From: Rhizobium leguminosarum
Lineage (GTDB): Bacteria; Pseudomonadota; Alphaproteobacteria; Rhizobiales; Rhizobiaceae
NCBI RefSeq assembly: GCF_001652265.1
Contig: NZ_LWBS01000198.1
Location: forward strand, 1 to 64,000
Reading direction: 5' to 3'
DNA: 64,000 nucleotides
In this document: piece after piece, positions 9,544 to 18,940 of the stretch
How positions within the stretch are numbered: the first letter of the stretch is position 1
How the letters are laid out: the number at the start of each line of letters is the position of its first letter
Program-made: the position numbers and the translations under genes
Notes under the pieces: generated by a model
What the model was told of the DNA's origin: nothing
The model's input: the letters and a program-made list of their open reading frames with translations, nothing else
Databases searched by the model: none

Positions 9544-10956
9544 TTATGCCTTCGTGGAAATTATGCGCGGCGTCACGCGCATCGGCAGTCCGTTCTGCGG
9601 CTGCGTCGTCAGTTTCTGCACCGGCCAGGGATTGGTCTGGGCGGTGGAATCGAAGCGATAGCGATGCATCAGGACGGCAAGGGCAATCACCGCCTCCTGG
9701 AGCGCAAAGGTTGCGCCGATGCAGACACGCGGACCGGCGCCGAAAGGCAGGAACTGGAAGCGGCCGATAGAGCCGCGATTTTCCGGCAGGAAGCGCTCGG
9801 GCATATAGGCGCGCGGCCTGTCCCAGTGAAGTTCGTGGCGATGCAGCGTCCAGGGCATGACGAGCACCGTGACATCAGCCTCGATCTCGACCCGCTCGCC
9901 CTTGGCGCTCGTCCAGGAATCATCCGATATGGCGGCGCGATTGATCGATGGTGCCGGCGGGTAGAGGCGCAATGCCTCCTCGAAGGCGGCGCGCGTCTGC
10001 GGCATCATATCCAGCCATTCCACAGGTTCGGCCTCCGTGGCGAGCACCGCGTCGATTTCTTGTTCCATCGCCTCGCGGATATGCGGGCTGTTCGATACGC
10101 AATAGAGCGTCCAGGCCAAAGCCCGCGCCGTGGTCTCATGCCCCGCACCGATGAAGGTCAGAATATTGTCTTCGATCTCCTCCTTCGTCAGCCCGTCGGG
10201 GCCAGCCTGCTCCAGCAGGAGCGTTAGGAAATCCTCGGGCGCGGTGCCACGATCCGTCTTCATCTTTGCGAGCCGCATATCCATCGTGTCACGCACGATG
10301 GCGCGAAATTTCTCCAGCACTTTCTGACCGCCGATGCGTGTCACACGTGGAACCCAGGACGGAGCGCGCATCAGATCCATCGGATCGATGCGGCCCATGC
10401 GATGCAGGAGTTCATTGACATCGTCGGCGAAATGGCCGCTCGAGGTGACGATTTCACCTGAAAATAGCGTATCCGCGAGGATAGCGAAGGTCAGCTCGGT
10501 CATGTCGGTGCTGATATCGAAAATATCGCCTGTCTCGCCTGCGCTCTCATATTTGCGGACATAGGCTTCGGACTGGCGCAGCATCTGCCCGGCGAAACCT
10601 TGGGCATGGCGGGGCGTAAAAATAGGCGCCACCGCCCTGCGTGATCTCTTCCAGACCGGGCCTTCGGCGGTCAGAAGGCCGTCGCGCAGGATCGGACGCA
10701 GGACGAGCTGGCGAATGTCCGACATGCGGTAATTATTGGCATTGTCGACCAGCACATGCTTGATCAGGCCGGGATCGTTGACGATCAGGGTATGTTGGCC
10801 GAAGAAACTCGTCTTGATCCAGGGCAGCGTGTAGGACGGTTCGCCCCAGAGTTCGAGCGGATTGCGCAGGATGATTCTGATGATTTCCAGCCGGCTCGGC
10901 GGCACGGTGCGCGGCAGCGGTGCTGGCGGAACGAAGGGGTCCGGACGCATGTCCAT
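9544..10956 (-). CDS. Cytochrome P450
   Basis: A 470-residue heme monooxygenase. Visible P450 signatures: I-helix oxygen-activation motif FIGAGHETTARA, K-helix ExxR (EEALRLYPPAP) and the heme-ligand loop FGAGPRVCIGA with Cys about 412. The ALRLYPP segment and FGxGPRxCIG loop resemble CYP4/CYP102-type fatty-acid or lipid hydroxylases more than camphor-type P450s, but the substrate cannot be read from sequence. No fused reductase and no neighbouring ferredoxin gene are present, so electrons must come from elsewhere. ATG 10956 with GAAAGG eight bases upstream is preferred over an upstream TTG. The 48-base gap to the upstream DUF1402 gene allows co-transcription. Confidence 0.93.
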   Translation of the reverse strand: MDMRPDPFVPPAPLPRTVPPSRLEIIRIILRNPLELWGEPSYTLPWIKTSFFGQHTLIVNDPGLIKHVLVDNANNYRMSDIRQLVLRPILRDGLLTAEGPVWKRSRRAVAPIFTPRHAQGFAGQMLRQSEAYVRKYESAGETGDIFDISTDMTELTFAILADTLFSGEIVTSSGHFADDVNELLHRMGRIDPMDLMRAPSWVPRVTRIGGQKVLEKFRAIVRDTMDMRLAKMKTDRGTAPEDFLTLLLEQAGPDGLTKEEIEDNILTFIGAGHETTARALAWTLYCVSNSPHIREAMEQEIDAVLATEAEPVEWLDMMPQTRAAFEEALRLYPPAPSINRAAISDDSWTSAKGERVEIEADVTVLVMPWTLHRHELHWDRPRAYMPERFLPENRGSIGRFQFLPFGAGPRVCIGATFALQEAVIALAVLMHRYRFDSTAQTNPWPVQKLTTQPQNGLPMRVTPRIISTKA

Positions 10957-11004
10957 CGTCAAAGCCTTTCGGGGAAGATCTAGGCCTTCCCGGCAAGCTT
11001 GAAG

Positions 11005-11952
11005 CTAGAGCAGGCTCTTGAGTTCGTCCAGCTTGTCGTTGATCAGCCAGCCGTAATAATTCTCTTCCGGCCAGACGGTCGCGCCGCCGCCGCGGTTCTT
11101 CGCAGCAAGAGCTGCGGCGCGCTGGCGCGAATTGCCGACATTATAAAGCGTCGCCGTCAGGCCGGGATTGCCTGAGATATCCATGCCGGCGATCTCCTTG
11201 TAATCGTCGATCGATCTGCGGATCGAGGCCGCGACGAAGGCAAGCGAGATGTCGGGATCCATGATGGCCTTGTAGACGCCGCCGGCATTCTTTTCGTTCA
11301 GCTTCGGATAATTCGACACGCGGGTCACGAGATCGGAGAGCATCAGCGCCGTCAGCGGATTGACCTGACCGAGGCCGAAGGTCTGACCGGCATAGAAGGG
11401 CTGGAAAAAGACCGCGCTGAAGCGGTTGTTGGGGAAGCTTGTGCCGCCCACCGTCTTGCCGCGGAAATCGCTTTCCCAGACATCTTCGCGGCAGGACCAG
11501 AGCGTGTAGGAATCGCTCTTGCCCTTGCAGTCGGAAAATTGCGGCCGCGCCACAAATTCGTCGACGCTTTCGCCATCATAGGCGAAGCGGAAGCTTTCTC
11601 CGGCGTAGGAGGCAGCCTTGACATAATAGGCCTGCAGCCGGTCATAGGCGTCGACATTATAGGTGTGTTCGCCGACGATCGCGCCGACGACATGGATCGG
11701 ATTAATGCCGTAAGCGCTGGAGACCTTGCGGATCTTGCCCATCAGCTCGCGATCGGTCGCCAGAAGCTCGTGAACCTTTTCGTATTTCAGATCGAAGCTG
11801 CTCTTGGTGCCCTTGGTGCGCCGCACCGAAGCGCCGGGAATATCCGGCTGCTCGGCATGACGGTTGCCCGCCGGCACCGTCTGCATGGCGAAGGCGGGCG
11901 CCGAATTCACCAGGGCAACGGCAATCAAAAGGCTTGTCAAAAGGCGTCGCAC
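11005..11952 (-). CDS. DUF1402 family exported protein
   Basis: A 315-residue protein of the DUF1402 family. The start appears to be GTG 11952; a stop codon three codons upstream excludes a longer frame. The N-terminus is a typical Sec signal peptide with cleavage near SAPAFA. The segment FGLGQVNPLTAL resembles the GxxQ-containing motif of lysozyme-like lytic transglycosylases, and IVGEHTYN could supply an acidic residue, so a peptidoglycan role is possible but unproven. It heads a minus-strand run that continues into the P450 gene. Confidence 0.85.
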   Translation of the reverse strand: MRRLLTSLLIAVALVNSAPAFAMQTVPAGNRHAEQPDIPGASVRRTKGTKSSFDLKYEKVHELLATDRELMGKIRKVSSAYGINPIHVVGAIVGEHTYNVDAYDRLQAYYVKAASYAGESFRFAYDGESVDEFVARPQFSDCKGKSDSYTLWSCREDVWESDFRGKTVGGTSFPNNRFSAVFFQPFYAGQTFGLGQVNPLTALMLSDLVTRVSNYPKLNEKNAGGVYKAIMDPDISLAFVAASIRRSIDDYKEIAGMDISGNPGLTATLYNVGNSRQRAAALAAKNRGGGATVWPEENYYGWLINDKLDELKSLL

Positions 11953-12043
11953 GATGCGTTATCCCGTCCCTTCCATCGTCCTGTTTGCGATGCGGCTGCC
12001 TGGACCAGAATCTTGGCCGAATAAAGCCGGAGCAGCAACAAAA

Positions 12044-12072
12044 CGGGCCTTCACTAGAAAGTAAAAGGCCCG
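12044..12072 (-). terminator. Terminator of the hslV-GNAT-hslU operon
   Basis: Inverted repeat 12044-12051 / 12065-12072 (CGGGCCTT / AAGGCCCG). On the minus strand the stem is followed by a T-rich run, and it lies 68 bases after the hslU stop. Confidence 0.75.
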
Positions 12073-12139
12073 CTGTCGAGCGTTGCGTTCGCCACAACCG
12101 GTCTTTGCATCGGTAAAGACATGGACCGATGCGCCGATA

Positions 12140-13447
12140 TCACAGAATGAAGCGCGAGAGATCGGTATTCTGTGCGAGATCGCCGACATGTTCGCGCACA
12201 TAGGCGGCATCGATCGTCACCGCCGTCCCGCCCCGATCCGGCGCGTTGTAGGAAATATCGTCGAGCACCCGCTCCATCACCGTCTGCAGACGGCGTGCGC
12301 CGATATTTTCGACGGAGGAGTTCAGATGCACGGCGACATCGGCAAGTGCGTCGATCGCGTCGTCGGTGAATTCGAGGCTCAGGCTTTCCGTCTCCATCAG
12401 CGCGCGGTACTGGCGGATGAGACTTGCTTCCGTCTCGGTCAGGATCCGGCGGAAATCATCCTTGTTCAGCGGACGCAATTCGACACGGATCGGCAAGCGG
12501 CCCTGCAGTTCCGGCAGAAGATCCGACGGCTTGGAAACATGGAAGGCGCCGGAGGCGATGAACAGGATATGGTCCGTCTTGACAGGACCGTACTTGGTCG
12601 AAACCGTCGTGCCTTCGACGAGCGGCAAGAGGTCGCGCTGGACGCCTTCGCGCGAAACACCGGCGCCCATGCCGCCGTCACGAGCGGCGATCTTGTCGAT
12701 TTCGTCGAGGAAGACGATACCGTCGTTCTCGGTGGAGCGAACGGCCTCGCGCTGGATCACTTCGTTGTCGATCAGCTTGTCGGATTCGTCGCGGATCAGG
12801 TCACTATACGAGGCCTTGACTGTCGTGCGAACCTTCTTGGTGCGGCCGCCCATCGCCTTGCCGAACATTTCCGACAGGTTCAGCACGCCGATATTGGCGC
12901 CCGGCATGCCGGGAATTTCGAAGCCGCCCATGCCGGAACCGGCATCGGCCACCTCGATATCGATTTCCTTATCGTCAAGTTCGCCGTCCCGGAGCTTCTT
13001 GCGGAAGTTTTCGCGGGTGGCAGGCGATGCTGTCGTGCCGACCAGCGCATCGAGCACACGCTCCTCGGCACTCACATGCGCCTTGGCCTGCACTTCGGCC
13101 CGCTTCTTCTCGCGCACCAGGCCGATGCCGACCTCGACGAGGTCACGGATGATCTGTTCGACATCACGGCCGACATAGCCGACTTCGGTGAACTTGGTGG
13201 CTTCCACCTTGATGAAGGGTGCGCCGGCGAGTTTTGCCAGGCGGCGAGAGATCTCCGTCTTGCCGACGCCGGTCGGGCCGATCATCAGGATGTTCTTCGG
13301 CATGACTTCGTCGCGCAGGCTCGGATCGAGCTGCTGGCGGCGCCAGCGGTTGCGCAGCGCAATCGCGACGGCGCGTTTGGCATCATGCTGGCCGATGATG
13401 TAGCGATCGAGCTCGGAAACGATCTCGCGGGGGGAAAAAGTGGTCAT
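12140..13447 (-). CDS. hslU: ATP-dependent protease ATPase subunit HslU (ClpY)
   Basis: The 435-residue AAA+ unfoldase of the HslUV protease, which unfolds substrates and feeds them into the HslV peptidase chamber in the cytoplasm. Motifs: N-terminal [16 protein letters not shown], Walker [10 protein letters not shown], pore loop VGYVGRDVE, Walker [13 protein letters not shown], sensor 2 GARRLQT, and the C-terminal DLSRFIL that docks into HslV. Its length equals other alphaproteobacterial HslU proteins. It is the last gene of the operon; its ATG overlaps the stop of the GNAT gene. Confidence 0.98.
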   Translation of the reverse strand: MTTFSPREIVSELDRYIIGQHDAKRAVAIALRNRWRRQQLDPSLRDEVMPKNILMIGPTGVGKTEISRRLAKLAGAPFIKVEATKFTEVGYVGRDVEQIIRDLVEVGIGLVREKKRAEVQAKAHVSAEERVLDALVGTTASPATRENFRKKLRDGELDDKEIDIEVADAGSGMGGFEIPGMPGANIGVLNLSEMFGKAMGGRTKKVRTTVKASYSDLIRDESDKLIDNEVIQREAVRSTENDGIVFLDEIDKIAARDGGMGAGVSREGVQRDLLPLVEGTTVSTKYGPVKTDHILFIASGAFHVSKPSDLLPELQGRLPIRVELRPLNKDDFRRILTETEASLIRQYRALMETESLSLEFTDDAIDALADVAVHLNSSVENIGARRLQTVMERVLDDISYNAPDRGGTAVTIDAAYVREHVGDLAQNTDLSRFIL

Positions 13448-13956
13448 TGCGTATCATTCTCCTGGCGGTCCAGGGCCATCAACAGCGCCCGGCCGTAATT
13501 AGTCGTTGTTTCGCCAAGTCCTTGAAAGCCTGCCTTGGTATAGGCTCTGATTGCGAATGCATTGTCAGGATGCGGATCGACGAGGATCCGCTGCGCGCCC
13601 TTTGCGAAGAGCATATCGCAAAACCCTATCATAAAGGCCGGTCCGTGACCTTTGCCCGCGAATTCCTCGATGCCGATGAACTGGTCGATGCCGTAGGTGC
13701 CCTTCGGCTGATCGGCGAGCGCTTCATCGTCCTCGTCGTCGAGATCGGCGGCCTGGATAAAAGCGAAGTCCCTTCCATTCAGCGTGACGATGAAGCACGA
13801 GACGGAGGCCGCATCGATATGCTTTTCCATCGAAGCCAGCGCCTTGGCCGGATCGCCCCACCAGCGCCTGACATGCCGACTTTCCAGCCATTCGGCGAGG
13901 AGCGGCAGATCAGTCGCGGCAAGCGGCCGGAAGGCATAGGGTTCAGCCTTCGGCAT
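13444..13956 (-). CDS. GNAT acetyltransferase, AAC(6')-like
   Basis: A 170-residue acetyltransferase. The N-terminal [26 protein letters not shown] pattern and the [15 protein letters not shown] acetyl-CoA site are typical of AAC(6')/RimL-like GNAT proteins. The acceptor is unknown: small amines, siderophore precursors or N-termini are all possible. ATG 13956 lies inside the 3' end of hslV (14-base overlap), and its stop overlaps the hslU start, so this gene is wedged between the two protease subunits and is translationally coupled to both. Confidence 0.87.
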   Translation of the reverse strand: MPKAEPYAFRPLAATDLPLLAEWLESRHVRRWWGDPAKALASMEKHIDAASVSCFIVTLNGRDFAFIQAADLDDEDDEALADQPKGTYGIDQFIGIEEFAGKGHGPAFMIGFCDMLFAKGAQRILVDPHPDNAFAIRAYTKAGFQGLGETTTNYGRALLMALDRQENDTQ

Positions 13957-14470
13957 CCAGCGATTCCACCACGACGTTGTGGTTCGTGTAGACGCAGATG
14001 TCGGCGGCGATATCGAGAGCGCGGCGGGCGATCTCTTCGGCCGATTTGTCGGTATCCATGAGTGCGAGGGCGGCGGCGAGGGCAAAATTGCCGCCGGAAC
14101 CGATCGCCGTCGTGCCATGCTCCGGTTCCAGAACGTCGCCGTTGCCGGTGATCGCCAGCGTGATCGACTTGTCGGCGACGAGCATCATGGCTTCGAGATT
14201 GCGCAGGTATTTGTCGGTGCGCCAGTCCTTGGCGAGCTCGACGGCGGCACGCATCAATTGACCGGGATATTGCTCCAGCTTCTTCTCAAGCCTTTCGAGC
14301 AGAGTAAAAGCATCGGCAGTGGCGCCGGCGAAACCGGCGACGACTTCGCCCTTGCCGATGCGGCGCACCTTGCGGGCATTGCCCTTCATGACGGTCTGGC
14401 CGAGGCTCACCTGGCCATCGCCCGCCATCACTACCTTGCCGTCTTTTCGAACTGTAATAATTGTTGTCAT
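13943..14470 (-). CDS. hslV: ATP-dependent protease peptidase subunit HslV
   Basis: The 175-residue threonine peptidase of HslUV, related to proteasome beta subunits. After Met removal Thr2 ([11 protein letters not shown]) is the nucleophile; conserved [16 protein letters not shown] and [11 protein letters not shown] segments are present. It is the first gene of the hslV-GNAT-hslU set and divergent from hisB. In other bacteria the pair is heat-shock controlled; the 165-base divergent spacer 14471-14635 must contain its promoter. Confidence 0.97.
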   Translation of the reverse strand: MTTIITVRKDGKVVMAGDGQVSLGQTVMKGNARKVRRIGKGEVVAGFAGATADAFTLLERLEKKLEQYPGQLMRAAVELAKDWRTDKYLRNLEAMMLVADKSITLAITGNGDVLEPEHGTTAIGSGGNFALAAALALMDTDKSAEEIARRALDIAADICVYTNHNVVVESLDAEG

Positions 14471-14635
14471 TAAACACCTGTCTACTTATTGCGCCGGGCC
14501 GCATGCCGGCCCTGTTGAGCCCTATGTAAGTGGGTCTGAGCCGATTGCAAATGGGCCGGCTTTTCTCTTGCCCGGCTTCTGGATATTTCCCGATGCGCCT
14601 GATAAGGAACGGCCTTATTCCCGATGGAGGGCCAT

Positions 14636-15244
14636 ATGGCCGAGACCGCAGCAAGCCGCACGGGCAGCGTTTCCCGCAAGACCAACGAAACCTCGATTTC
14701 CGTTTCCGTCAATCTCGACGGCACCGGCAAATCGACGATCTCGACGGGCGTCGGCTTCTTCGACCACATGCTCGACCAGCTTTCGCGACATTCCCTCATC
14801 GACATGGAGATCGATGCCAAGGGCGACCTGCATATCGACGACCATCATACGGTCGAAGATACCGGCATCGCCATCGGCCAGGCGATCTCCAAGGCACTCG
14901 GCGACCGGCGCGGCATCACCCGATACGCGTCGATCGATCTCGCCATGGACGAGACGATGACCAAGGCTGCGGTCGATCTTTCCGGCCGGCCGTTCCTCGT
15001 CTGGAATGTCGCCTTCAGCGCGCCGAAGATCGGCACTTTCGACACGGAACTCGTTCGTGAATTCTTCCATGCCCTCGCCCAGAATGCCGGCATCACCTTG
15101 CATATTCTCAACCATTATGGCGCCAACAATCACCATATTGCCGAGACATGCTTCAAGGCCGTTGCCCGCGCGTTGCGCACGGCAACAGAGATCGATCCGA
15201 GACAGGCGGGCCGTGTTCCCTCGACCAAGGGCACGCTCGTCTGA
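14636..15244 (+). CDS. hisB: Imidazoleglycerol-phosphate dehydratase
   Basis: Monofunctional IGP dehydratase, 202 residues from ATG 14636, which has GGAGG five bases upstream. It carries the manganese-binding motifs [29 protein letters not shown], and the C-terminal [17 protein letters not shown]. It catalyses dehydration of imidazole glycerol phosphate to imidazole acetol phosphate (histidine step 7). There is no fused phosphatase domain as in E. coli HisB, so a separate HolPase must be encoded elsewhere. It opens the histidine cluster that runs to 19264. Confidence 0.97.
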   Translation: MAETAASRTGSVSRKTNETSISVSVNLDGTGKSTISTGVGFFDHMLDQLSRHSLIDMEIDAKGDLHIDDHHTVEDTGIAIGQAISKALGDRRGITRYASIDLAMDETMTKAAVDLSGRPFLVWNVAFSAPKIGTFDTELVREFFHALAQNAGITLHILNHYGANNHHIAETCFKAVARALRTATEIDPRQAGRVPSTKGTLV

Positions 15245-15266
15245 GCCCTTCAAGGGAGCGGCGGCA

Positions 15267-15752
15267 ATGACATCCAGCTATATCTTCCTGACACCACCCG
15301 GCAGCACGAGCGCTACGGCCGATGAGACCCGAACCATCCGCGACGGCTTCACGCTGCTCGGCTTTCTGTTTCCATGGGCTTGGCTGCTAGTACATCGGCT
15401 TTGGCTGCATGCGGCTGCGGCCTTTCTGCTGCAGGGGATCGGTGGCACGCTGATGGACGAACCGGGTCTCGGGGCGGCGGGGACGGCAATCCTCTTGGGC
15501 GTGAATATTCTGGTCGGTCTCGAGGGCCAGAATTTCCGTGTCCGCAACCTTGCCGCCAAGGGTTGGAACGAAGACGAACTCATTGCAGCCGATACGATCG
15601 GCATTGCCGAGCAGGTCTATTTCTCGAACAGGGCTGTCATCGCGGATAGCGACGACGCCGCGGCACCGGACTGGCAGAACAGGGGCCGTCCGAACAGTCC
15701 GCACGGCCATGCAACGTCGCTTGGTCTCTTTGGTTTTGATGGAGGACGCTGA
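15267..15752 (+). CDS. DUF2628 membrane protein in the his cluster
   Basis: A 161-residue protein with one or two hydrophobic segments (about residues 30-65, rich in Leu, Trp and Ala) and a C-terminal acidic, flexible tail. It matches the DUF2628 family (small membrane proteins whose middle part covers a [21 protein letters not shown] stretch). No catalytic motif is visible. It sits 22 bases after hisB and one codon before hisH, so it is almost certainly transcribed with the histidine genes although no biosynthetic step is missing for it to fill. Confidence 0.82.
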   Translation: MTSSYIFLTPPGSTSATADETRTIRDGFTLLGFLFPWAWLLVHRLWLHAAAAFLLQGIGGTLMDEPGLGAAGTAILLGVNILVGLEGQNFRVRNLAAKGWNEDELIAADTIGIAEQVYFSNRAVIADSDDAAAPDWQNRGRPNSPHGHATSLGLFGFDGGR

Positions 15753-15754
15753 CG

Positions 15755-16405
15755 ATGCGCGTCGCGATTATCGACTATGGCTCCGGTAACCTGCGCTCGG
15801 CGACCAAAGCTTTCGAGCGTGCCGCCCGCGAAGCTGGCATCGATGCGCATATCGATCTCACCGACAGGGCGGAGGATGTTGCCGCGGCCGATCGTATCGT
15901 GCTTCCCGGTGTCGGCGCCTATGCCGATTGCCGGCGCGGCCTCGATGCCGTGCCCGGGATGGCCGAGGTGCTGATCGAGGCTGTCGAAAAGAAGGGGCGG
16001 CCGTTCCTCGGCATTTGCGTCGGCATGCAGCTCATGTCCTCGCGCGGCCTCGAGAAGACCGTGACGCACGGTTTCGGCTGGATTCCCGGCAGTGTCGTCG
16101 AGATGGCGCCGGATGATCCGGCGCTGAAGATCCCGCAGATCGGCTGGAACACGCTCGACCTGAAGCGCGAACATCCGCTCTTCGAAGGAATTCCGACGGG
16201 GTCGCAGGGACTGCACGCCTATTTCGTGCATTCCTACCATCTTGCCGCCGAAAACGCCGAGGATGTTATTGCGACGGCCGACTATGGCGGTCCGATGACC
16301 GCTTTCGTCGGGCGCGACAACATGGTCGGAGCACAGTTTCACCCGGAAAAGAGCCAAAAGCTCGGCCTGGCCCTGATCGCCAATTTCCTGCGCTGGAATC
16401 CGTAG
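15755..16405 (+). CDS. hisH: Imidazole glycerol phosphate synthase, glutaminase subunit HisH
   Basis: A 216-residue class I glutamine amidotransferase. The nucleophile elbow is [11 protein letters not shown] (Cys about 88), and the His/Glu of the triad lie in AQFHPEKSQ near the C-terminus. It supplies ammonia to HisF (encoded at 18135) for formation of IGP and AICAR. It ends with a standard stop; a block of palindromic repeats follows (16406-16612). Confidence 0.97.
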   Translation: MRVAIIDYGSGNLRSATKAFERAAREAGIDAHIDLTDRAEDVAAADRIVLPGVGAYADCRRGLDAVPGMAEVLIEAVEKKGRPFLGICVGMQLMSSRGLEKTVTHGFGWIPGSVVEMAPDDPALKIPQIGWNTLDLKREHPLFEGIPTGSQGLHAYFVHSYHLAAENAEDVIATADYGGPMTAFVGRDNMVGAQFHPEKSQKLGLALIANFLRWNP

Positions 16406-16465
16406 AGCATTATTCACGCAATCCTGAAGCAAAACGGCTACACGCTTTTGCTGGAATTGCTCCAA
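16406..16465. repeat. Dispersed hairpin repeat, family A copy 1
   Basis: Imperfect palindrome: arm 16418-16434 pairs with 16446-16460. Sixteen bases (TTTTGCTGGAATTGCT) are identical to a second copy at 21477-21525, and the loop side (CACGCAAT..GCAAAAC) is also shared. Confidence 0.8.
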
Positions 16466-16499
16466 GGGCTGGCTTTTAATACAGCCGCCTTATTTCCCT

Positions 16500-16612
16500 A
16501 GAGCATGATGCCGAAAAGTGTGAGCGGTTTTCGGACGACATCATGCTCTGACTGTATAATGTAGAACAGGATTCAGATTTTAGGCCGACCCGGCCTAAAA
16601 TCATCCTGTTCT
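16500..16612. repeat. Composite double palindrome downstream of hisH
   Basis: Two adjacent stem-loops. The first has outer arms AGAGCATGATG / CATCATGCTCT (16500-16510, 16539-16549) and an inner CCGAAAA / TTTTCGG pair. The second has AGAACAGGAT / ATCCTGTTCT (16563-16572, 16603-16612) and an inner ATTTTAGGCCG / CGGCCTAAAAT pair. It resembles the intergenic mosaic repeats common in Rhizobium chromosomes. Confidence 0.85.
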
Positions 16613-16644
16613 AGTAAGGAAATGGCGGAACAGGAGTGCGCTCG

Positions 16645-16827
16645 ATGCCGGCTTCACGGAAATCAGGCAAGGTGTTCTACACATTGCGGCCCTCCAGGGA
16701 AGGCTTGCCTCCCTTTTCCGATATCAAGCTTCCCGGCGGCACGATCATCCGCCGCGTCGACGAAGCCATCCACAGGAAGGCGCTTTCCAATGCAGCCAAG
16801 GCGCTGAAAGAAAGGCTGGATCGATGA
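16645..16827 (+). CDS. Small hypothetical protein
   Basis: A 60-residue basic protein with no recognised domain; the sequence SDIKLPGGTIIRRVDEAIHRKAL dominates it. AGGAG is eight bases before ATG 16645. Its stop overlaps the start of the next gene (ATGATGA), which supports a real coupled gene. It probably belongs to the his transcript, after the repeat block. Confidence 0.6.
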   Translation: MPASRKSGKVFYTLRPSREGLPPFSDIKLPGGTIIRRVDEAIHRKALSNAAKALKERLDR

Positions 16828-17381
16828 TCCCTGAATCTTTCCCCGCAAACGACGGGTCGAGCCGGCGGCAAAACGGGGTCAGCGCCGGCGACATCGCCGA
16901 GGCCGTGCTGGAATTTTATATCGAAGGTGAGGACGATCTGATCGGCCTGCTCGCCTACGCACTCTACGAGCGGCAAAAGCGCGATTTCGTTCTCAGCCAC
17001 CGCAAGCGAAATGCCGGCCGTTCACCCGATGATGCCGAACTTGCCGCCGTCAACAGCAATTATCTATCGACCGACCTGCGCAATACGTTGCGCGACCGCG
17101 CCTCGCAGATCCTGTCGAGCTATGCCGAAACCTATGTCGAGGCGATGGAGCCGCAGATCCGGCTGTCCGCCGTCAACAGCGATGCGTTGCGCCAGGTGCG
17201 AAACATCGAGAAAGCAATGAAGAGGCGCCTGGGCTTCTGGCGTCAGGTTCGTGCCGGCTTTGCCGTCACCCTGCTGCTGCTTCTGCTTTTCGGCGCGGCT
17301 ACCATTGCCGCTGTCTTTTTCCGCTCGGATATCGTAGATGCGTGGAATGCGCTGATAGTATCGACCACTCTACGGACGTAA
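16824..17381 (+). CDS. Hypothetical protein with C-terminal membrane anchor
   Basis: A 185-residue protein I do not recognise by name. The first 135 residues are soluble and charged, with helical stretches such as EGEDDLIGLLAYALYERQKRDF. A single strong transmembrane segment (AVTLLLLLLFGAATIAAVFF, about 149-168) follows near the C-terminus, giving a tail-anchored topology with the bulk in the cytoplasm. It overlaps the upstream small gene by four bases and ends six bases before hisA, so it is embedded in the histidine cluster. A regulatory or scaffolding role is only speculation. Confidence 0.75.
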   Translation: MIPESFPANDGSSRRQNGVSAGDIAEAVLEFYIEGEDDLIGLLAYALYERQKRDFVLSHRKRNAGRSPDDAELAAVNSNYLSTDLRNTLRDRASQILSSYAETYVEAMEPQIRLSAVNSDALRQVRNIEKAMKRRLGFWRQVRAGFAVTLLLLLLFGAATIAAVFFRSDIVDAWNALIVSTTLRT

Positions 17382-17387
17382 GACGAC

Positions 17388-18134
17388 ATGATCCTTTTTC
17401 CCGCGATTGATCTGAAAGGCGGCCAATGCGTCCGCCTGAAGCTCGGCGACATGCAGCAGGCGACGGTCTACAACACCGATCCGGCCGCCCAGGCGAGATC
17501 CTTCGAAGACCAGGGTTTCGAATGGCTGCATGTGGTCGATCTCGACGGCGCCTTTGCGGGACATTCGGCCAATGGCGATGCCGTCGAAGCGATCTTGAAG
17601 GCAACTGACAATCCCGTGCAGCTCGGCGGCGGCATTCGCACGCTCGATCATATCGAGGCCTGGCTGTCACGCGGGCTGCGGCGCGTCATTCTCGGCACCG
17701 TCGCGGTCAGAAATCCGGCGCTGGTCATCGATGCCTGCCGGAAATTTCCCGGTCATGTCGCCGTCGGCATCGATGCCAAGGGCGGCAAGGTGGCCGTCGA
17801 GGGTTGGGCGGAGGCCTCCGAACTCGGGATCATCGAGCTCGCCAGGAAATTCGAGGGCGCCGGCGTCGCCGCGATCATCTACACCGATATCGACCGTGAC
17901 GGCATTCTTGCCGGGATCAATTGGACCTCGACGCTGGAACTTGCCGACGCCGTCTCCATTCCCGTCATCGCCTCGGGTGGCCTTGCCTCTCTCGACGATG
18001 TTAGACGCATGCTGCAGCCCGATGCGAGGAAATTGGAAGGAGCGATTTCAGGCCGTGCGCTTTACGACGGCCGTATCGATCCCACGGAAGCGCTGGCGCT
18101 GATCAAGGCGGCCCGGACAAAGGAGACTGCGTAA
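17388..18134 (+). CDS. hisA: ProFAR isomerase HisA
   Basis: A 248-residue TIM barrel, 1-(5-phosphoribosyl)-5-[(5-phosphoribosylamino)methylideneamino]imidazole-4-carboxamide isomerase. The two catalytic aspartates lie in [14 protein letters not shown] (Asp about 7) and [10 protein letters not shown] (second half barrel). LGGGIRTL and [10 protein letters not shown] are the phosphate-binding loops. It directly abuts hisF. Confidence 0.97.
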   Translation: MILFPAIDLKGGQCVRLKLGDMQQATVYNTDPAAQARSFEDQGFEWLHVVDLDGAFAGHSANGDAVEAILKATDNPVQLGGGIRTLDHIEAWLSRGLRRVILGTVAVRNPALVIDACRKFPGHVAVGIDAKGGKVAVEGWAEASELGIIELARKFEGAGVAAIIYTDIDRDGILAGINWTSTLELADAVSIPVIASGGLASLDDVRRMLQPDARKLEGAISGRALYDGRIDPTEALALIKAARTKETA

Positions 18135-18923
18135 ATGACCCTCAAGGCCCGTGTCATCCCCTGCCTCGACGTCAAGGACGGCCGTGTTGTCAAGGGCGTC
18201 AACTTCCTCAATCTCGTCGATGCCGGCGATCCCGTCGAAGCCGCGAAGGCCTATGATGCGGCAGGCGCCGATGAACTCTGCTTCCTCGACATCACCGCTT
18301 CCTCGGACAATCGCGAGACGATCTTCAATGTCGTGTCGCGCACGGCCGACCAATGCTTCATGCCGCTGACGGTCGGCGGCGGGGTGCGTACCATCGCCGA
18401 TATCCGCAGACTGCTGCTGTGCGGCGCCGACAAGGTCTCGATCAATTCGGCAGCCGTCAGCAATCCCGACTTCGTTGCCGAGGCGGCCGACAAGTTCGGC
18501 GACCAGTGCATCGTCGTGTCGATCGATGCCAAGCGCAGGCGCACCCAGGCGGTCGGCGGCGACAATCTTAGCGCCTGGGAAATCTATACCCATGGCGGCC
18601 GCAACGCGACCGGCATCGATGCCATCGAATTCGCCCAGAAGATGGTGGCGCGCGGCGCTGGCGAGCTCTTGGTCACCTCGATGGACCGTGACGGCACCAA
18701 GGTCGGATACGATCTGGAACTGACGCGAGCGATCGCCGATGCGGTGCGTGTGCCGGTGATAGCCTCCGGCGGCGTCGGCGATCTCGACGATCTCGTCGCC
18801 GGGGTGAAGGAGGGCCATGCCAATGCCGTCCTCGCCGCGTCGATCTTCCACTTCGGCACCTATTCCGTCAGCGAGGCGAAGCACTATATGTCGAAGTGCG
18901 GCATCGACATGCGTCTCGACTGA
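18135..18923 (+). CDS. hisF: Imidazole glycerol phosphate synthase cyclase HisF
   Basis: A 262-residue TIM-barrel cyclase that accepts ammonia from HisH and forms IGP and AICAR. Motifs: [17 protein letters not shown] (catalytic Asp11 type), [32 protein letters not shown] (catalytic Asp) and [10 protein letters not shown]. The ATG immediately follows the hisA stop, with AGGAG inside the 3' end of hisA. Confidence 0.98.
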   Translation: MTLKARVIPCLDVKDGRVVKGVNFLNLVDAGDPVEAAKAYDAAGADELCFLDITASSDNRETIFNVVSRTADQCFMPLTVGGGVRTIADIRRLLLCGADKVSINSAAVSNPDFVAEAADKFGDQCIVVSIDAKRRRTQAVGGDNLSAWEIYTHGGRNATGIDAIEFAQKMVARGAGELLVTSMDRDGTKVGYDLELTRAIADAVRVPVIASGGVGDLDDLVAGVKEGHANAVLAASIFHFGTYSVSEAKHYMSKCGIDMRLD

Positions 18924-18940
18924 ACCTTGAAAGCGGACAT

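Noticed and set aside
10339..10354. parS-like TGTCACACGTGGAACC
   Set aside because: Only 12 of 16 matches, with mismatches next to the CACGTG core, inside P450 coding sequence and far from oriC; likely chance.
12083..13498. 471-codon open frame antisense to hslU
   Set aside because: hslU shows all AAA+ motifs on the other strand; this frame has none.
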